Shown piece after piece: positions 1 to 10,890 of a DNA stretch of 64,000 nucleotides. The DNA is taken from positions 17,627,993-17,691,992 of the forward strand of contig NC_084668.1 in the NCBI RefSeq assembly GCF_028389875.1. Direction: 5' to 3'. Position numbers and translations under genes: made by a program. This DNA comes from Rhea pennata (taxonomy: Eukaryota; Chordata; Aves; Rheiformes; Rheidae). Position 1 is the first letter of the stretch. Each line of letters opens with the position of its first letter. The notes under the pieces were generated by a model. It made no database searches. It was given only the letters and a program-made list of their open reading frames with translations, and was not told the DNA's origin.

Positions 1-1982
1 TTGCCTTCACTTCCCAGAACGGCGCATACTCCCTGAGCTGGAACCATCCCCACAGCCAGAGCACTCTGCAGAGGGCTCAGGCTGGTGTCTCCGGGCACAG
101 AGATCCCTGGCCCTCGACACCTCTGCTGGAGCTGAGTAAACCAGGTGCCAACCCACAGCACAGCCAGGGGCATCCCTCATCCATCCTGAGGATGCAGGAG
201 GGGCCTGGGGGGTCTTCCATGGAGGCAAGACCAAGAGGCGACAGACGGGACGGGGACGACGGCCATGCACGGGGCTCTGCAGAGATACAGGGCCAATGTA
301 GCAGCTGCCAGCTCCAAACCTCACTGCTTCCAGCACCACCCAGTCGGTGCACACTCGCTGCACACCCTGTTTTGCCTACCCCAGGGACAAAAGTCCCCAC
401 GTAGGGCTTTGAACCTGACGCTTGATAAACGTGGTTAATGATCAGTGCGAGGAGGTCACCACCAGGTTGGGGCAGGCCTGGGCTGCTCAGAGGGCAGGCG
501 ACCAGCTCTGGGGGGCACAGCCCCCGGCGTCCAGCCGAGGTGCTCCTGCAGGCTCCGCTGGCCGCAGCTCCCCTCTCCCTGCCCTGCTTCCCGGCGCCAG
601 GCGTGGGACTGGGGGCCCCGTGGCAGCACCCCACGGGGCCGTGCCCGCCTGCCTGCCAGGGCACGCTGCCGCCCTGCGCCCCGCGCCAGGTTCGCCCCGG
701 CTGCGGGGATCCACGTGGTACAATCTCCCTTGGTGACTGACTGCATCGCAGCCTGAGCCCGCATTCAGCTAGATTCGTCACCGCGGGGAGACATTCCTCG
801 CGGGTGGTGGCAGCAGGAGGGGGAGGGACGGCTCGCTGGCAGCCTGAGCCCAGCACGGCGCAGGCCTTGGGCAGCAGGGAGAAGTCAGAGCTCCCAGGAA
901 AAGCAGCGCCGGAGCCCGCAGGGAGCTGCGAAGCTTGGGCATGCTGGGAGCAGCGAGGTCCTCCTGTGCCCGCTCCCCTGCGGCAGCCCCCTCCCCAGGC
1001 AGCAGTGCTCTGTGCTCCGCCAGTGCCGGGGAGAGGCCTCGGTCCCGCACGATCCTCCTGGCCGCTGCCAGTCGGAGCTCCAGGGTGCTGGAGATGCCAC
1101 CTGGCTCCCTGCCAGCAAAACCAATCCGTGCTTCATCCGACATAGGAAGTGTTGACAGGAGCAAACAAACACCTCTGCTGCCTCCTCTGCCTTCCTGGGC
1201 ACCATCTGGCTAAACACCTGCCCAGCTGCCTTCCTCCCCCTCCCCCCCAAAACTGCAGCCCTGGTAGGGGCAGCTTGGGCTGGCCAGAAGCGCCAGGACA
1301 ACATGAGCTGCTTCCAAGCCTTGGCCGTGCACTGGCCGGGGCCTGCCATGCCATCATGTGGGCTGCGCGGTTGTCAGGCGGCAGTGACCCTGCACAGGCC
1401 TCTGGCACCCAGGCCCGGCTCCTGGGCCCGTGGATTGCAGGCACCGGGCCCCCACCGCCTCTGCCCCGCAGCATGGGGGAGCCAGGGCAGGACGCTCACC
1501 CTGCCCAGCTTGGAGACCCCACAGTGGCCCTGGCCTGGCTGGACCCCTCCTGGTGTCACCCCGTTCTCCACTGGCCTCCATCTGCTGCTCACCCTGGTAT
1601 TGCCCCATGGGTGCAGGGCTGCTCTCTGTCCAATCCCTCCCTTCTCCCAGCATTGCCTTCCCCCGACTTAACTCCTTGTTGTCACTTGGATGCTCCCCTC
1701 CCACCTGCATTTCATCCTTGCCCCGGGAAGACCCACTTCCCCCTCTCTGCAACCCCTGCCAAGGTCCCCAGCCACCCACCATGTCCCAGCCCTCCTGCCT
1801 GGGAGCCCCTAGACCCTACACACCCCTGCCAGGACCCCAGCCCCAGGCACCCCCTCCGCGACCCCCAACCCCCATTGCACCAGTGCAGCATCCGCAGACA
1901 CCCCCGGGCTCCAAGCCCCTTTGAAGGTCCCCGAAGCCCCCGCCGCCCCCAGTTCCGCAGCCCCCGCCGTCCCCGGGCACAC
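1..1982 (-). other. CYP27A1: CYP27A1 intron 1 (partial), no exon recognised
   Basis: This stretch follows the exon 1 donor on the - strand. No match to the second exon of CYP27 enzymes (the block after LQ with a V-x-Y/F-x-x-K-Y-G-P-M-W pattern) was seen in any frame, so intron 1 appears to run off the window. It is GC-rich with long chance open frames and holds one arm of an inverted repeat pair (371-448). Confidence 0.55.
371..448 (-). repeat. Short interspersed repeat, copy 1 (inverted relative to 3444-3520)
   Basis: The reverse complement of this segment aligns with 3444-3520 over about 77 positions with 19 mismatches and one gap by hand count (about 75% identity). Shared blocks include CTGATCATTAACC, GGTTCAA and GGGACTTTT. 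The GGTTCAAAGCC block resembles a Pol III B box, so an old tRNA-derived SINE is possible. The family is not recognised. Confidence 0.6.
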
Positions 1983-2228
1983 CTGCAGCCGGTGCGTGTG
2001 CAGCAGGTAGCCGCGCAGGAAGAGCCAGACGAAAGTCCGGAGCACGCCCGGCCCCGGCAGCTCCCCGGGCCCCTTCAGCCGCGCCGGCCCCGCCGCCGCC
2101 GCCGCCGCCGCCGAGCCCCCGGTCCCGCGCCTCGGCCCCGGGCTGTGCGGCGGCGGCGGCGGCGGCGGGCGGAGGAGCAGCGGCAGCGGCAGCGGCAGCC
2201 GCCGGGCCCCGCCGCTCGGGCCCGCCAT
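1983..2228 (-). CDS. CYP27A1: Sterol 27-hydroxylase CYP27A1, first coding exon (partial gene)
   Basis: This exon encodes the first 82 residues of a mitochondrial cytochrome P450 of the CYP27 family. CYP27A1 oxidises the C-27 side chain of sterols in bile-acid synthesis, on the matrix side of the inner mitochondrial membrane. Residues 57-82 (LPGPGVLRTF..., then WLFLRGYLLHTHRLQ) match the start of the P450 fold in human CYP27A1, which ends its own first exon at the same LQ in the same phase 0 (85 residues in human, 82 here). A GT donor follows directly at 1982-1981. The start at 2228 was chosen for that length match and a good context (GAGC before ATG, G after); an in-frame ATG at 2453 would add 75 low-complexity residues. 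The Arg-rich N-terminus fits a mitochondrial presequence but carries Pro7 (residues 21-27) and Ala7 (40-46). The haem-binding exons lie beyond the left edge. CYP27B1 or CYP27C1 fit less well because the neighbour is WNT6. Confidence 0.75.
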
Positions 2229-2530
2229 GCTCCGTCGGCAGCGCCCGGGACGGGACGGGGCGGCGGGGGGCGGCACCGGGGGCGGCGCGGGGCGGGGCGG
2301 CGCGGGGGGCGGGCGCGGGCGGCACCGCACCGGGAGCCGGGAGCCGGGCAGCGGCCCCGGGAGCTGCGCACGGGGCACCAGCACCAGGCGCGCTGCGGCA
2401 GCCGCCGGGCCCCGCGCACGGGCCGCGGGCCCCGCGCACCGGCGCCTGCCCACCGCGCACGGGCCGCGGGCACGGCGCGCTGCCCCCCCCCGGCCGGCAC
2501 CGCCGGCCCCGGCCCCGGCCCGTGCTGCGC
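2030..2530. promoter_or_regulatory. CpG island over CYP27A1 exon 1
   Basis: This is very GC-rich sequence dense in CpG, with GCC/CGG trinucleotide runs near 2091-2113 and 2150-2171. It surrounds the CYP27A1 start and probably contains its TATA-less promoter. No initiator or TATA box could be assigned with confidence. Confidence 0.5.
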
Positions 2531-3443
2531 TGTCCTCCGTCTGCCCCTACACGACCCCTGTGCCCCTCTCTCTGTCCATCTCACCCCGCCTCTGTCCTTG
2601 TCCCTGTCCTGCCCCGGTTCTGTCCCTTGCTCACCTCACCCTTGTCCCCACCTTGTCCTGCTCCTGTCTCTGTCTTTGCCCGTGCGCTGCCCCATCCTTG
2701 GGCTCATCTTTGCCCCTGCCCATCCTGCGCCTGTGCCTCTCCCTGCCCCGGCCCTGCATCCCACAGAGATGGTGGCAGAGCCCCCACACAGCCCCGTTGC
2801 AGCCCCCCGGGGCCGCTCGGCAGCCTGGGGAGTCGCTTGGGGCAGGCGCTGGAGGGGGGGGAATCTGCCCCAGGGCACACACGGACAAGGAGAAAGACAC
2901 CCACCTCAGATAGGCACTGGCGTGGGGGGCTGCAGTTTTGGGGAACCCAGGGGAGATGCCACCGCTGCCTAGTGTACCAGGGGTGCACTGCAGCCCAGGT
3001 GAAGGGCTGGGTGGCACACTAGGGAGCAAGCTCCAACCCAGCCTGGCTGCGGGGGCCTTTCCCTCATGCTCTCTCCCAGCACTGCCAGCTGGGAGCCCAG
3101 CCGAGAGAGACCTCAGTGCACCCAGCATGGCTACTGGTGCCTTTCCATAGGTGCAGCCTGCTTCCTGCTCCGCTGCGAGTTTGGTTTGTCATCGCCCCAG
3201 GGACCATGCCGCCAGCTCCTGCCCCAACCTGCCAGCGAGGATTGGGGCAGGTGGTCCAGTCCATGAGTGGGGCTCTGCTCTGCCAATGTCCAAGGCCATG
3301 GGATATGAGCATGTCCCCCTCACCCCACCCAACACTGTCTGGCGCCACCAGAAGGTCTCTGGGGACCTTGGGCATGTCACTGCTGTGCCCAGGTGTCTTC
3401 CCTGGTCTCAGGCTGGAGTTGCATCTCTGGCTGGGACATGCCA

Positions 3444-3520
3444 GTGCTGATCATTAACCGCCCTTATCACATGGTGGGTTCAAGGCCCTGCACAGGGACT
3501 TTTTGTCCCCTGGGCAGGCA
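3444..3520 (+). repeat. Short interspersed repeat, copy 2
   Basis: This is the direct-strand partner of 371-448, with about 75% identity over 77 positions and the same GATCATTAACC, GGTTCAAGGCC and GGGACTTTTTGTCCC blocks. Similarity falls away on both sides, so the visible unit is about 80 bp. Confidence 0.6.
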
Positions 3521-5820
3521 GGGAGCACCTCCAGATCAGTTCTCAGTGTGCTCCGTGCCTCTGGGGCTTGGGTTTTGGAGGTTTTGAGGCCCGAGCACCC
3601 CTGTGCCTGCAGATGTGTATGAGACACCTGGGTCCGGTGCAAGTGTGAGCACCTGACGCCATCTCATGGCTGTTTGCAGCTGGGTCCCCAGCCTGCGCTG
3701 CCCTGGCTGGGCCCACACCCTGGAGGCAGCAGGAAAGGTGGGCATCCAGGTCCCCCCTCCGCTGTGCTTAGGGTTTTCCAGCCAGGATCTCAGCACTGTC
3801 CCTCCCGCACAGCACCTGCTAGGACAAGGCCACCCTGCGTCTCTTGCTGCCCAGCGCTGTGCATGCCTCGGCCTGCTCCCACCTGCTGTGGCTGCTGAGG
3901 GCTTTGCTCAGGCCCCTTGAGAAATGCCATCGGAATTGTCTGGGGGAGCCAGCGTCGGGGGATGCTCCTGCTCCTTGGGGCCAGGGCCCGTCCTGTCCAT
4001 GGGAGGCTGTGGGGCCGAAGGGCCTGGGGGTGATGCTGGGTACGTGGAAGCCTGGTGGCATCCCTGGGTAGGGAGAGATGTTGAACTTTTAGTGTGCAGT
4101 GCACAGCCCAGAGGAGTAAAACAGCCTCTGGAGGTATTTCCGTGCAGTACACCGAGTTCTGGCTCTCACCTTGCCATCGCTGCAGAGCTAATGCCCTCTG
4201 AGCTGGCATGCTCGGGGCCTGGGCTGGCTGCCCTGCAGATGGGCTCGGAGTTCAGGTGCTCCCCTCTGCAGCCAGGATGTGCGAAGGCAGTTTGGCTGGG
4301 GCAGATGCCCCAGGAAGGGCTCCTGGAGGGACACAGAGCCCCAGAACCGGCCTGGGAGCTGATCTGGTATCCCTTGAAGCCAGGAAAGCAGAGCAAAGCA
4401 AGTGCCCCACAGGCTGAGCTGGCCTCCAGCCTGCCAGGGCTCTCCTAGGACTCCTGGGTCCCCTCCGAGTGGCCTTGGTGCCCGTGCAGCCGGGTGCCCC
4501 ATCCTGCCCTGCCTCGCACTGGTGGCGGTGGCAGCCGGCCCCAGAGGCGGCCGAAGCCCACCCCTTCTCTAAAGGGTGCACCCCCCATCCAAACAGGAAT
4601 GAGGTACGAGCAAATGGTGCCACGAGCCTACCCAAAAGCCTAGGGGACCCCCAAATCCTCCCCACTTAGGGGCACCCAGCTGGGTGGACACAGGCAGCTG
4701 TGAAAATTGAACTGGAGCTTGCACCCAGCTTAGGGCAAAACTCAGGCAAAGAATAAACCCCTCGGAGCACTTAGTAAAGCCGTGAAGTTGCTCCTAGGCT
4801 CTAACCTCGGAGGCGCCAGCCTCCTCCCGGCTCTAGCCGCTAGGCTGTGCTCCACGATTTCAGACAGCAGCATCTCTGCAGGGGAGGCGCCAAAGGCCCG
4901 GAGTGGTGCAGAGCCCAGCGCAAACCCTCGCTCCCCCGCCGCAGGATCAGGCCCCGGTGCCCAGTGGGCGTCCCCGCGCCGTCCGGCTGGTGGGGTGACG
5001 GGGCAGCGCGGACCCCGGGGTCCCCCACTGAGCCACACTGGGTGCCCTCACCAAGTGAAGCTCCCCAGCATGGTTCCCAAGGGCACCCGCGTGGCTCAGG
5101 TGGACCAGGCTGAGTCATGGGCACCCTGTGGATGTTCCTGCCCTGGGCAGATGTTCCCAGGGTGCTGTCAGTGCCCGGGGAGCGTGCCCACCTCGGGGGG
5201 GGTGGGGTGGTCGGCCAGCCCGGGTGGCGCGGCTGAGTCACCCACGGGAGCGGGCGGCGAGGGTGGCCGACCTCGCGCGGGAGGGCACCGCGGCGGCAGC
5301 AGGGACCGCCGACGGGGTTGATAAGGGCTGTGGGGGAGGCTGTGCGGGAAGGGAGAGGGTCACTGAGTCAGGCTGCCCTGTAAGTGGCCTGGGGGGGACT
5401 TCCAAGAGGAAGTGACTGGGCCATGACACATCTCCAGCCGGAGGATGCTGCAGGGATCCTGGGGCATCTCCAGCTCCTGGGACAGCTCATCCGCTGTGGC
5501 AGCAGCCTGGGAACCTTGTTTCTCCAGAGTGGGTAGGTGGGCTGCTGCCAGGGCTGGCAGTGATGTGGGGACTGATGGGGACAGCCTCAGCAGGGTGACC
5601 GCAGAGCGGGGCTGCTGGCTGGGACCCCAGGGTGCAGAGCCACCCCAGGCTCCTTCTGGACTGGAACTGGGCAGAGGCGGGAGAGTGAACACTGTTTGCC
5701 CAGGCGATGGAGAGCTGGGGGGGGGGGGTGGCCCCCTCATTGGATGGGACCAGTGGATGCAGAGCCAGACTGGAGGCACAGCAGGCGCCCCCGATGCCCC
5801 TCTGGTCTGTATTTAGGGCA

Positions 5821-5862
5821 CTGCACTGAGGTCCCACTGCTCTGCACTGAGGTCCCACTGCT
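5821..5862. repeat. Two tandem copies of a 21-bp unit
   Basis: The unit CTGCACTGAGGTCCCACTGCT occurs twice head to tail, at 5821 and 5842, with no visible mismatch. This is a small local duplication. Confidence 0.85.
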
Positions 5863-7497
5863 CCACACCTCTGCGAGGGAGATCCTCACCCCCAGCAAGC
5901 ACCCACTGCTCGAAACGTGGCCACCGGGGACAGAGCAACAGCCTCTTTACGTGACTTGTGCAGTGTCAGTCAGGAGCTGGAAACTTTTCCCAGGGCTGCC
6001 TGCGTCCCCTGCCTCGCTCTCCCACAGCCGGGGAGCGGGACGTCCCGCGGGAGGGCATCCCCTGAGTCACCCCCAGGAAAGCCCAGGCTGTGAGAAGGCT
6101 GAGGTTTGGCTCCCTGGGGAGCGTAAATAACCCACAGCTCTGTAACTGGCGATGGCCCCTCACGCCATGCAGCTGTGTGTCACTGCACTGTCACCACGTG
6201 AGTCACCAGCCGCTCCGAGACCTCCGACTGCAGAGTGGTGGGGCTGCACTGCTGGCTGGGGGGACATGGGGACACCCAGGGGGCAGAGCGCAGGCCCAGG
6301 GCTGGCTGTTCGCCTCTGTCCCAAGAGGGACCGTTTTGCCCCTCTCCAGGGGCTGTCTGGACCCCAGAGTCCCCATCGCCATGTTTCCCTTCGTCCAGCA
6401 GGGAAGACCCATCCGAACCTGGGCAGGGGCTGGGGGCCAGCGCAAGGTCTCAGCAGCGAGCCCTGCTCTGGTTCCCCCTAGTTTGTGCCCCACAGCGCCC
6501 TGGGGGTCCGGGGCCTTTCTCCAAGGATGGAGAAAGCCAGGTGCTGGAGCTGGCCCGGGGAAGCCGGCCCCGGAGCGCAGGCGGCGTTGTTATCGCAGGG
6601 ACGCGAGGCAGCCCCAGCCTGCTCTCAAGTGGGCCAGGCTGATTAGTGACTTCAAGTGGCTACAGAGTTATTCTGAGTCAAGTAGGCACGGAGGGAGCCG
6701 ACCCCACTCCTGGCCAGCCTTGTCCTGGGGTCGAGACGGGAGCACGGAGACGTGCGCCTGGCTGGGCCGCGACGTCTCCCCCCGCCTCTGCTCCCTGCAG
6801 CTCCCAACAGCCCTTCCGAGGCGGCGAGGGGCTCCCCCACTCCAGTCGCTTCCCGCTCTCCCTTACTCCCGCTGCAAACGGCTGTTTGTTCCAGCCCAGA
6901 GCAAACCTGATTTTATCTCCCAACTCCAGTTCCCTTGGCTTTGGGCCACATCGATGCCTCCTACGCAGGACTTGTAAAGCCCATTCGGGGACCCGCGCAC
7001 AGAGCAGGCTGTGTACGCTCCTACATGACATCATGCTTACAGCCCGCGGGGGCCCAAGGACACCCCCTCCCAGCAGCATTGCTCCCAGCCTGCCCAAGCG
7101 ATACATGGCCTTCCCGGCCTGTCACTGTGTGGCTTGGCCCTTGGCTTGATGTCCTCTGCTCCCCGTGCTGGGCAGACAAACGTGCGAGGAGCTGGAGGCA
7201 GTGGGACCAGCAGTAGCGTCGTGCTTGCCCGAAACAGGGCAGCCTAGGAGGATTTGGGCTCCACTTCATCACAGGCAGGACACTCCTCTGGGCCTCAGTC
7301 GCCACCCTGGGTAGTGGAGAGCAGATCCTGCGTTAGCAGTAGGTGTGGACTGCTGCAGCAGAGCAAGGTCAGGCCCTCGCTTTGTCCCTTCCCCCTCAGG
7401 ACAGAGCTGGGCCTTGACTTCTGTCTCGTGAAAAGGAGTTTGTTAGGAAACAGTAATAATATTCAAAGCCACAGGGGCTTGCTAAGGAGTCCTCAGG

Positions 7498-7714
7498 CTA
7501 TCCATCCATCCATCCATCCTTTCACACTTGTGTGCATCTTTCTATCCCACACACTTCTCTCCATCCATCTACTTAGCCTTCTATGCACTCACCCATCCAT
7601 CCATCTACGAACGTATCCATCCATCCCCACGCATACCTGCCCATCCATTCATCTGTCCGTCCATCCATCCACCCATCCATCCATTCTCCCATCCTCCCAT
7701 CCATTCATCCATCA
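7498..7714. repeat. (ATCC)n tetranucleotide microsatellite, interrupted
   Basis: Runs of CCAT/ATCC with interruptions fill about 215 bp. The pure stretches are short (up to four or five units), so the locus looks old. An open frame rich in His, Pro, Ser and Ile across it is caused by the repeat. Confidence 0.95.
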
Positions 7715-8080
7715 TTGGCCTGTCTGTCCCTGAGGGCTGGACCACCTGCCCAAGGTGTGTGGAGCCAGGCACGCTTCTCACAGTCCAGATGCACCAGTGA
7801 TATGGGGCAGGTGCCTGCTTTCGCCCCAGTGGTGGGGAGCTCTGGAGGGACAGAGCTGGGCTCCCATGGACGCATCAAGAAGCTGGGAAACTCTCCCTCC
7901 AAGCCCATGGGTGCCCAGGGCTAGTTTCCCAGCTTGGACCGTTTTGGGTCCCTTCCTTGCAGCCTCCCCACAGCCTTCCAGCACGCACCCAAATCCACAG
8001 CGCCCGGCTGCGTCCGACCTGGAGCGCCCTGGGGGATGAGACCTCCAAGGGTGTTGGACCCCAGGCAGCATCGCTCAGTC

Positions 8081-9044
8081 CCGGCCACCGACCGCCCCGT
8101 CTCGAGGGGTGCTGCGTGCACACGCGTGTGCGTGCACGCGGGCCGTGGGACCCTGCGGGCTGGGTGCGTGGCCGGGGCGCCGGGGCTCCGTGCCGGCCGC
8201 GGGGCAGGAGCCGAGGCTGCAGGAGCGCCGGGGTTGGGGCCGGGAGGGGAGGGGGGCGGGGGAACCCGTCTAATTTAAGAACGACCCCGCGGCTGCTGTC
8301 AGCGCCGGGCGGCGCTCTGATCTGGGGACAGGTCCTCGCCGGCTCCGCTCGCCGCCGCCCGACATGAAAGGGCCCCCGCGCCCCGATAAGGCCCCGGCGC
8401 ACGGCCCCGGCGGTGGGCAGCGCCGCGGCCGAGCCCCCCGGGGGCACCCTGGGCCGCGAGCCCTCGCGGCTCCAGCCCCGAACCTGCTGCCGGCTCGGCG
8501 CCGCCCGGCCGGTGTCCTTGTGTCCCCCCCCCAACCCCGCCCCGGTGGCAGGGCCGGTGCCCCCCCGGTTGCACCCTGAGCGGGGCCATGCGTCGCCGCT
8601 GGGGATGCCGGGGCGGGGGGGGGGCTTTACCGAGCCCCGTGTTGGTTTAATGAGCTCATCCTGCCCCCGCCGTGAGGTCGCAGCGCCGCGCTGATGACAT
8701 CACGGCGCGCTGCCCGGGAGACGCCGCGATGTCACGATCACGGCTCGATGACCTCACGGCGGGAGCGGGGCCGGGGGGGGGCCGGCGGGGGGGGGCCGGG
8801 GCCCTCGTGGGGGCCGCTCGCCGCCGGCCCCGGGGACGCAGCGGGGCCGGGGAGGGGGGGCGGGCGGCCGCCGAGCGCCGCCGTGTTTGCCTTGGAAATC
8901 GCCGCGTTTTGCCGCAGCGGGAAGGATCCGCTTCCCTCCCCGCCGGCTGGGGTGGCGGTAGGGGGGTGAGGGGGGGGGCACGGCCACCCCCGTCCCTCCC
9001 GCCGTGGGGTGCAGGGGCGCCGTGTCCCCGCCGCCCTCCCCGGC
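8081..9044. promoter_or_regulatory. CpG-rich region upstream of WNT6
   Basis: This is extremely GC-rich sequence with many CpGs, G-runs suited to quadruplex formation (near 8615-8627 and 8768-8800) and a short alternating purine/pyrimidine tract (8117-8140). It contains the CRE-like cluster at 8670-8761. It lies 1.8-2.7 kb before the WNT6 start codon and may be a distal promoter or enhancer. Confidence 0.45.
8670..8761. promoter_or_regulatory. Homotypic cluster of CRE-like sites
   Basis: Four related motifs occur within 92 bp: CCGTGAGGTCGC (8670-8681, inverted), TGACATCACGGC (from 8695), GATGTCACGATCACGG (8728-8743) and GATGACCTCACGGCG (8747-8761). All resemble CREB/ATF sites (TGACGTCA) or TGACC nuclear-receptor half sites. 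Function is inferred only from the clustering. Confidence 0.4.
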
Positions 9045-9225
9045 ATTAATTTCACCCGGTGGCCGAGCGGGGCCGGGGCCGCCCAGGGTTGGCCGAGAGG
9101 AACGTGGCGCTTTCCCCCGACAGCAAAAATAAATACATTAAAATTCTTGCAGGAGGCAGAAGAATGCGGGACGGCGGGGGGAAAAAAAATGTTTTATAAT
9201 TTGTAATAACACCAAAGCCGGGGTT
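9045..9225. promoter_or_regulatory. AT-rich islet upstream of WNT6, candidate conserved element
   Basis: An abrupt AT-rich patch (ATTAATTTCACC near 9045, AAATAAATACATTAAAATTC near 9127-9146, TTTTATAATTTGTAATAAC near 9192-9210) sits in sequence that is otherwise about three-quarters GC. Such islets in GC-rich developmental loci are often conserved enhancers, but conservation cannot be tested here. Confidence 0.35.
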
Positions 9226-10605
9226 GGGGGGGGGTAGCCGAGCTGCGAGAGGCGAGGGAAGGCCGAGGCAAAGCACCGGCCGTGGCGCCACGGCTGCTTC
9301 GCGCCGGCCCCGGTGCCCCCGGCCCGGGCTCAGCGCCGCTGCAGGCACCCTGGCGCGCGGGAGCGCGGGGCCCCGGGGGGGTCCCTGGCCCTGCCCGCCG
9401 CCGGCCCCTCGGCGGCCTCGGTGAGGGGGGGCCACGCACCGGGCGCACCTGCTCGCTGGCATGCACCCTGCCTGCCCGCTCCCCGCTTCGGGGTGAAAGG
9501 AAATCAGACGGAGGGTTCGCTGGTGCCTGCCCCCCCCCCCCGCCCCCGTCCCCCGGCGGCAGGCGTGGAGCCGGCCGGGCACCCGGCACCCCGGCCGTGG
9601 GGGGGCAGGGGGTGCAGAAGGGGATGTAGGCGGTGCAGGAGCACGGGCCCCTTCTGTCTCCACCCCCCGCCCCCCAGCCCCGGCACGTCGCCCCCCACGC
9701 ACCTCCCAGGCCCCTCAGCTTCCCCCTGCCCCAGGCAGCTCCCTGCTGCCTGGTCTGATCCTGTGCTGGGGGCTGGGGATCCCTCCTAGGTGCCGGCTGC
9801 ACCTGAGATGAGATCACCGAAAGCAGCCTGGGCCTCCCCGCGCTCCTCTCCGGCTCCTTCCACCGCCCGTTTGCTCCTGGGGCTCGCTCCCGTCCCTCCG
9901 CCCACGGCTCCCACTGCCCCGGGGAAACGTCCCCGGGGGAGCACAAGTGAAGCTGGGAGGGGGAGATGCTTGGGGGAGATGGAGGGGTGGCTGGGGTCAC
10001 TTCTCCGGGTCCCCAGGTCCCCTAACACGCCGCGTCGGGCTAGCTGGGCTCCCCGGGCACGGCTGGGGTTGTGCCGGGGCCCCGGGGCGGCGTGAAGCTC
10101 CACGCAGCCACGGTGCCAGGCTTGTGCCCACGGGAGATGGGCAAGGCTGGGCCGGGCGGGCAACGCCGGGGACCCCGGGCTCGGCCAAGGCTGTGCCAGG
10201 ACCCCCTAGGGCTATGCTGGGCACGGCTGCACCAGGATCCTGCCTGGGCTGCGCCGGGCAGACCCCGCTGAGGGCCCTCAGGGCTGTGCCAGGGGGGCTG
10301 CCAGGGACCCCAGCCGGCCAGCGCAGCGTCGGGACGCATGGGCGGGCAGGGGGCCGCCATCGCCCTGTGCCGCAGCCTGTGCCCCACAGCACGGCCGCTC
10401 CGTGCCCGGCGGCAGCGCCGTGTCGCCGGCTACGCGCTGCGAGCTGCCGCTTGGCATCCAGGAGTCCCCCCGCCCGGCCCGCCCTGTCCGTCCCCCCGGG
10501 CTCCGGTTTCCCTGTCGGAGGCAGATGCTTTCGCAGCCCTGTCCCTCCTCCTCCTTCTCCGGAGCAGCCTCCGCGCCGCGCTCCAGCCGCCCGCCGGAGG
10601 TGCCT

Positions 10606-10632
10606 GCCCAGCCCAGCCCAGCCCAGCCCAGC
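10606..10632. repeat. (CAGCC)n pentanucleotide repeat in WNT6 5' region
   Basis: Five consecutive GCCCA/CAGCC units lie about 180 bp before the WNT6 start codon, probably in its 5' untranslated region or core promoter. Confidence 0.85.
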
Positions 10633-10813
10633 CGGCCGGGGTGCCCGCGGCCTGGCGCACGGAGGCGGTGGGCACGCACCGCCGGGGGCACCAGCCAGGC
10701 CCGCCGGCCGGCGAGCAGCCCCCTGCCCCGCTGTCCTCGGGGAAGCGAGGAGGGGGCTCGGAGGGGGCTTGGAGGGGGCTCAGCTCCCTTACCTGCCCCC
10801 CACCCCCGGCACA

Positions 10814-10890
10814 ATGTTGCCCTCCTCCCGGACTCAGCTGGGGCTCTTCTTCATCCTCCTCTGCCCCGCCAACATCATCGGCCTCTGGTG
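10814..10890 (+). CDS. WNT6: WNT6 exon 1 (coding part), signal peptide
   Basis: Encodes 25 codons plus two bases. ATG at 10814 has A at -3 (GGCACAATG). The donor is TG|GTGAGT at 10891. The split Trp codon is completed by the first G of exon 2, giving the family sequence GLWWAVGS. Confidence 0.95.

Larger units (their letters stand above)
2531..8080. other. Intergenic DNA between CYP27A1 and WNT6, no gene recognised
   Basis: Moderately to strongly GC-rich non-coding DNA. PRKAG3, which lies between CYP27A1 and WNT6 in human, was looked for as CBS-domain-like translations and not seen. Contents noted are a C/T-rich low-complexity part (2530-2760), one arm of the inverted repeat (3444-3520), a 21-bp tandem duplication (5821-5862) and an (ATCC)n block (7498-7714). 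Confidence 0.6.

Noticed and set aside
1149-2972. 607-codon + strand open frame
   Set aside because: It runs antisense across the supported CYP27A1 exon 1 and is low-complexity Pro/Arg/Ala sequence.
2531-10813. PRKAG3 between CYP27A1 and WNT6, as in human
   Set aside because: No CBS-domain or AMPK gamma-like translation was found in any frame; it is probably elsewhere in this genome.
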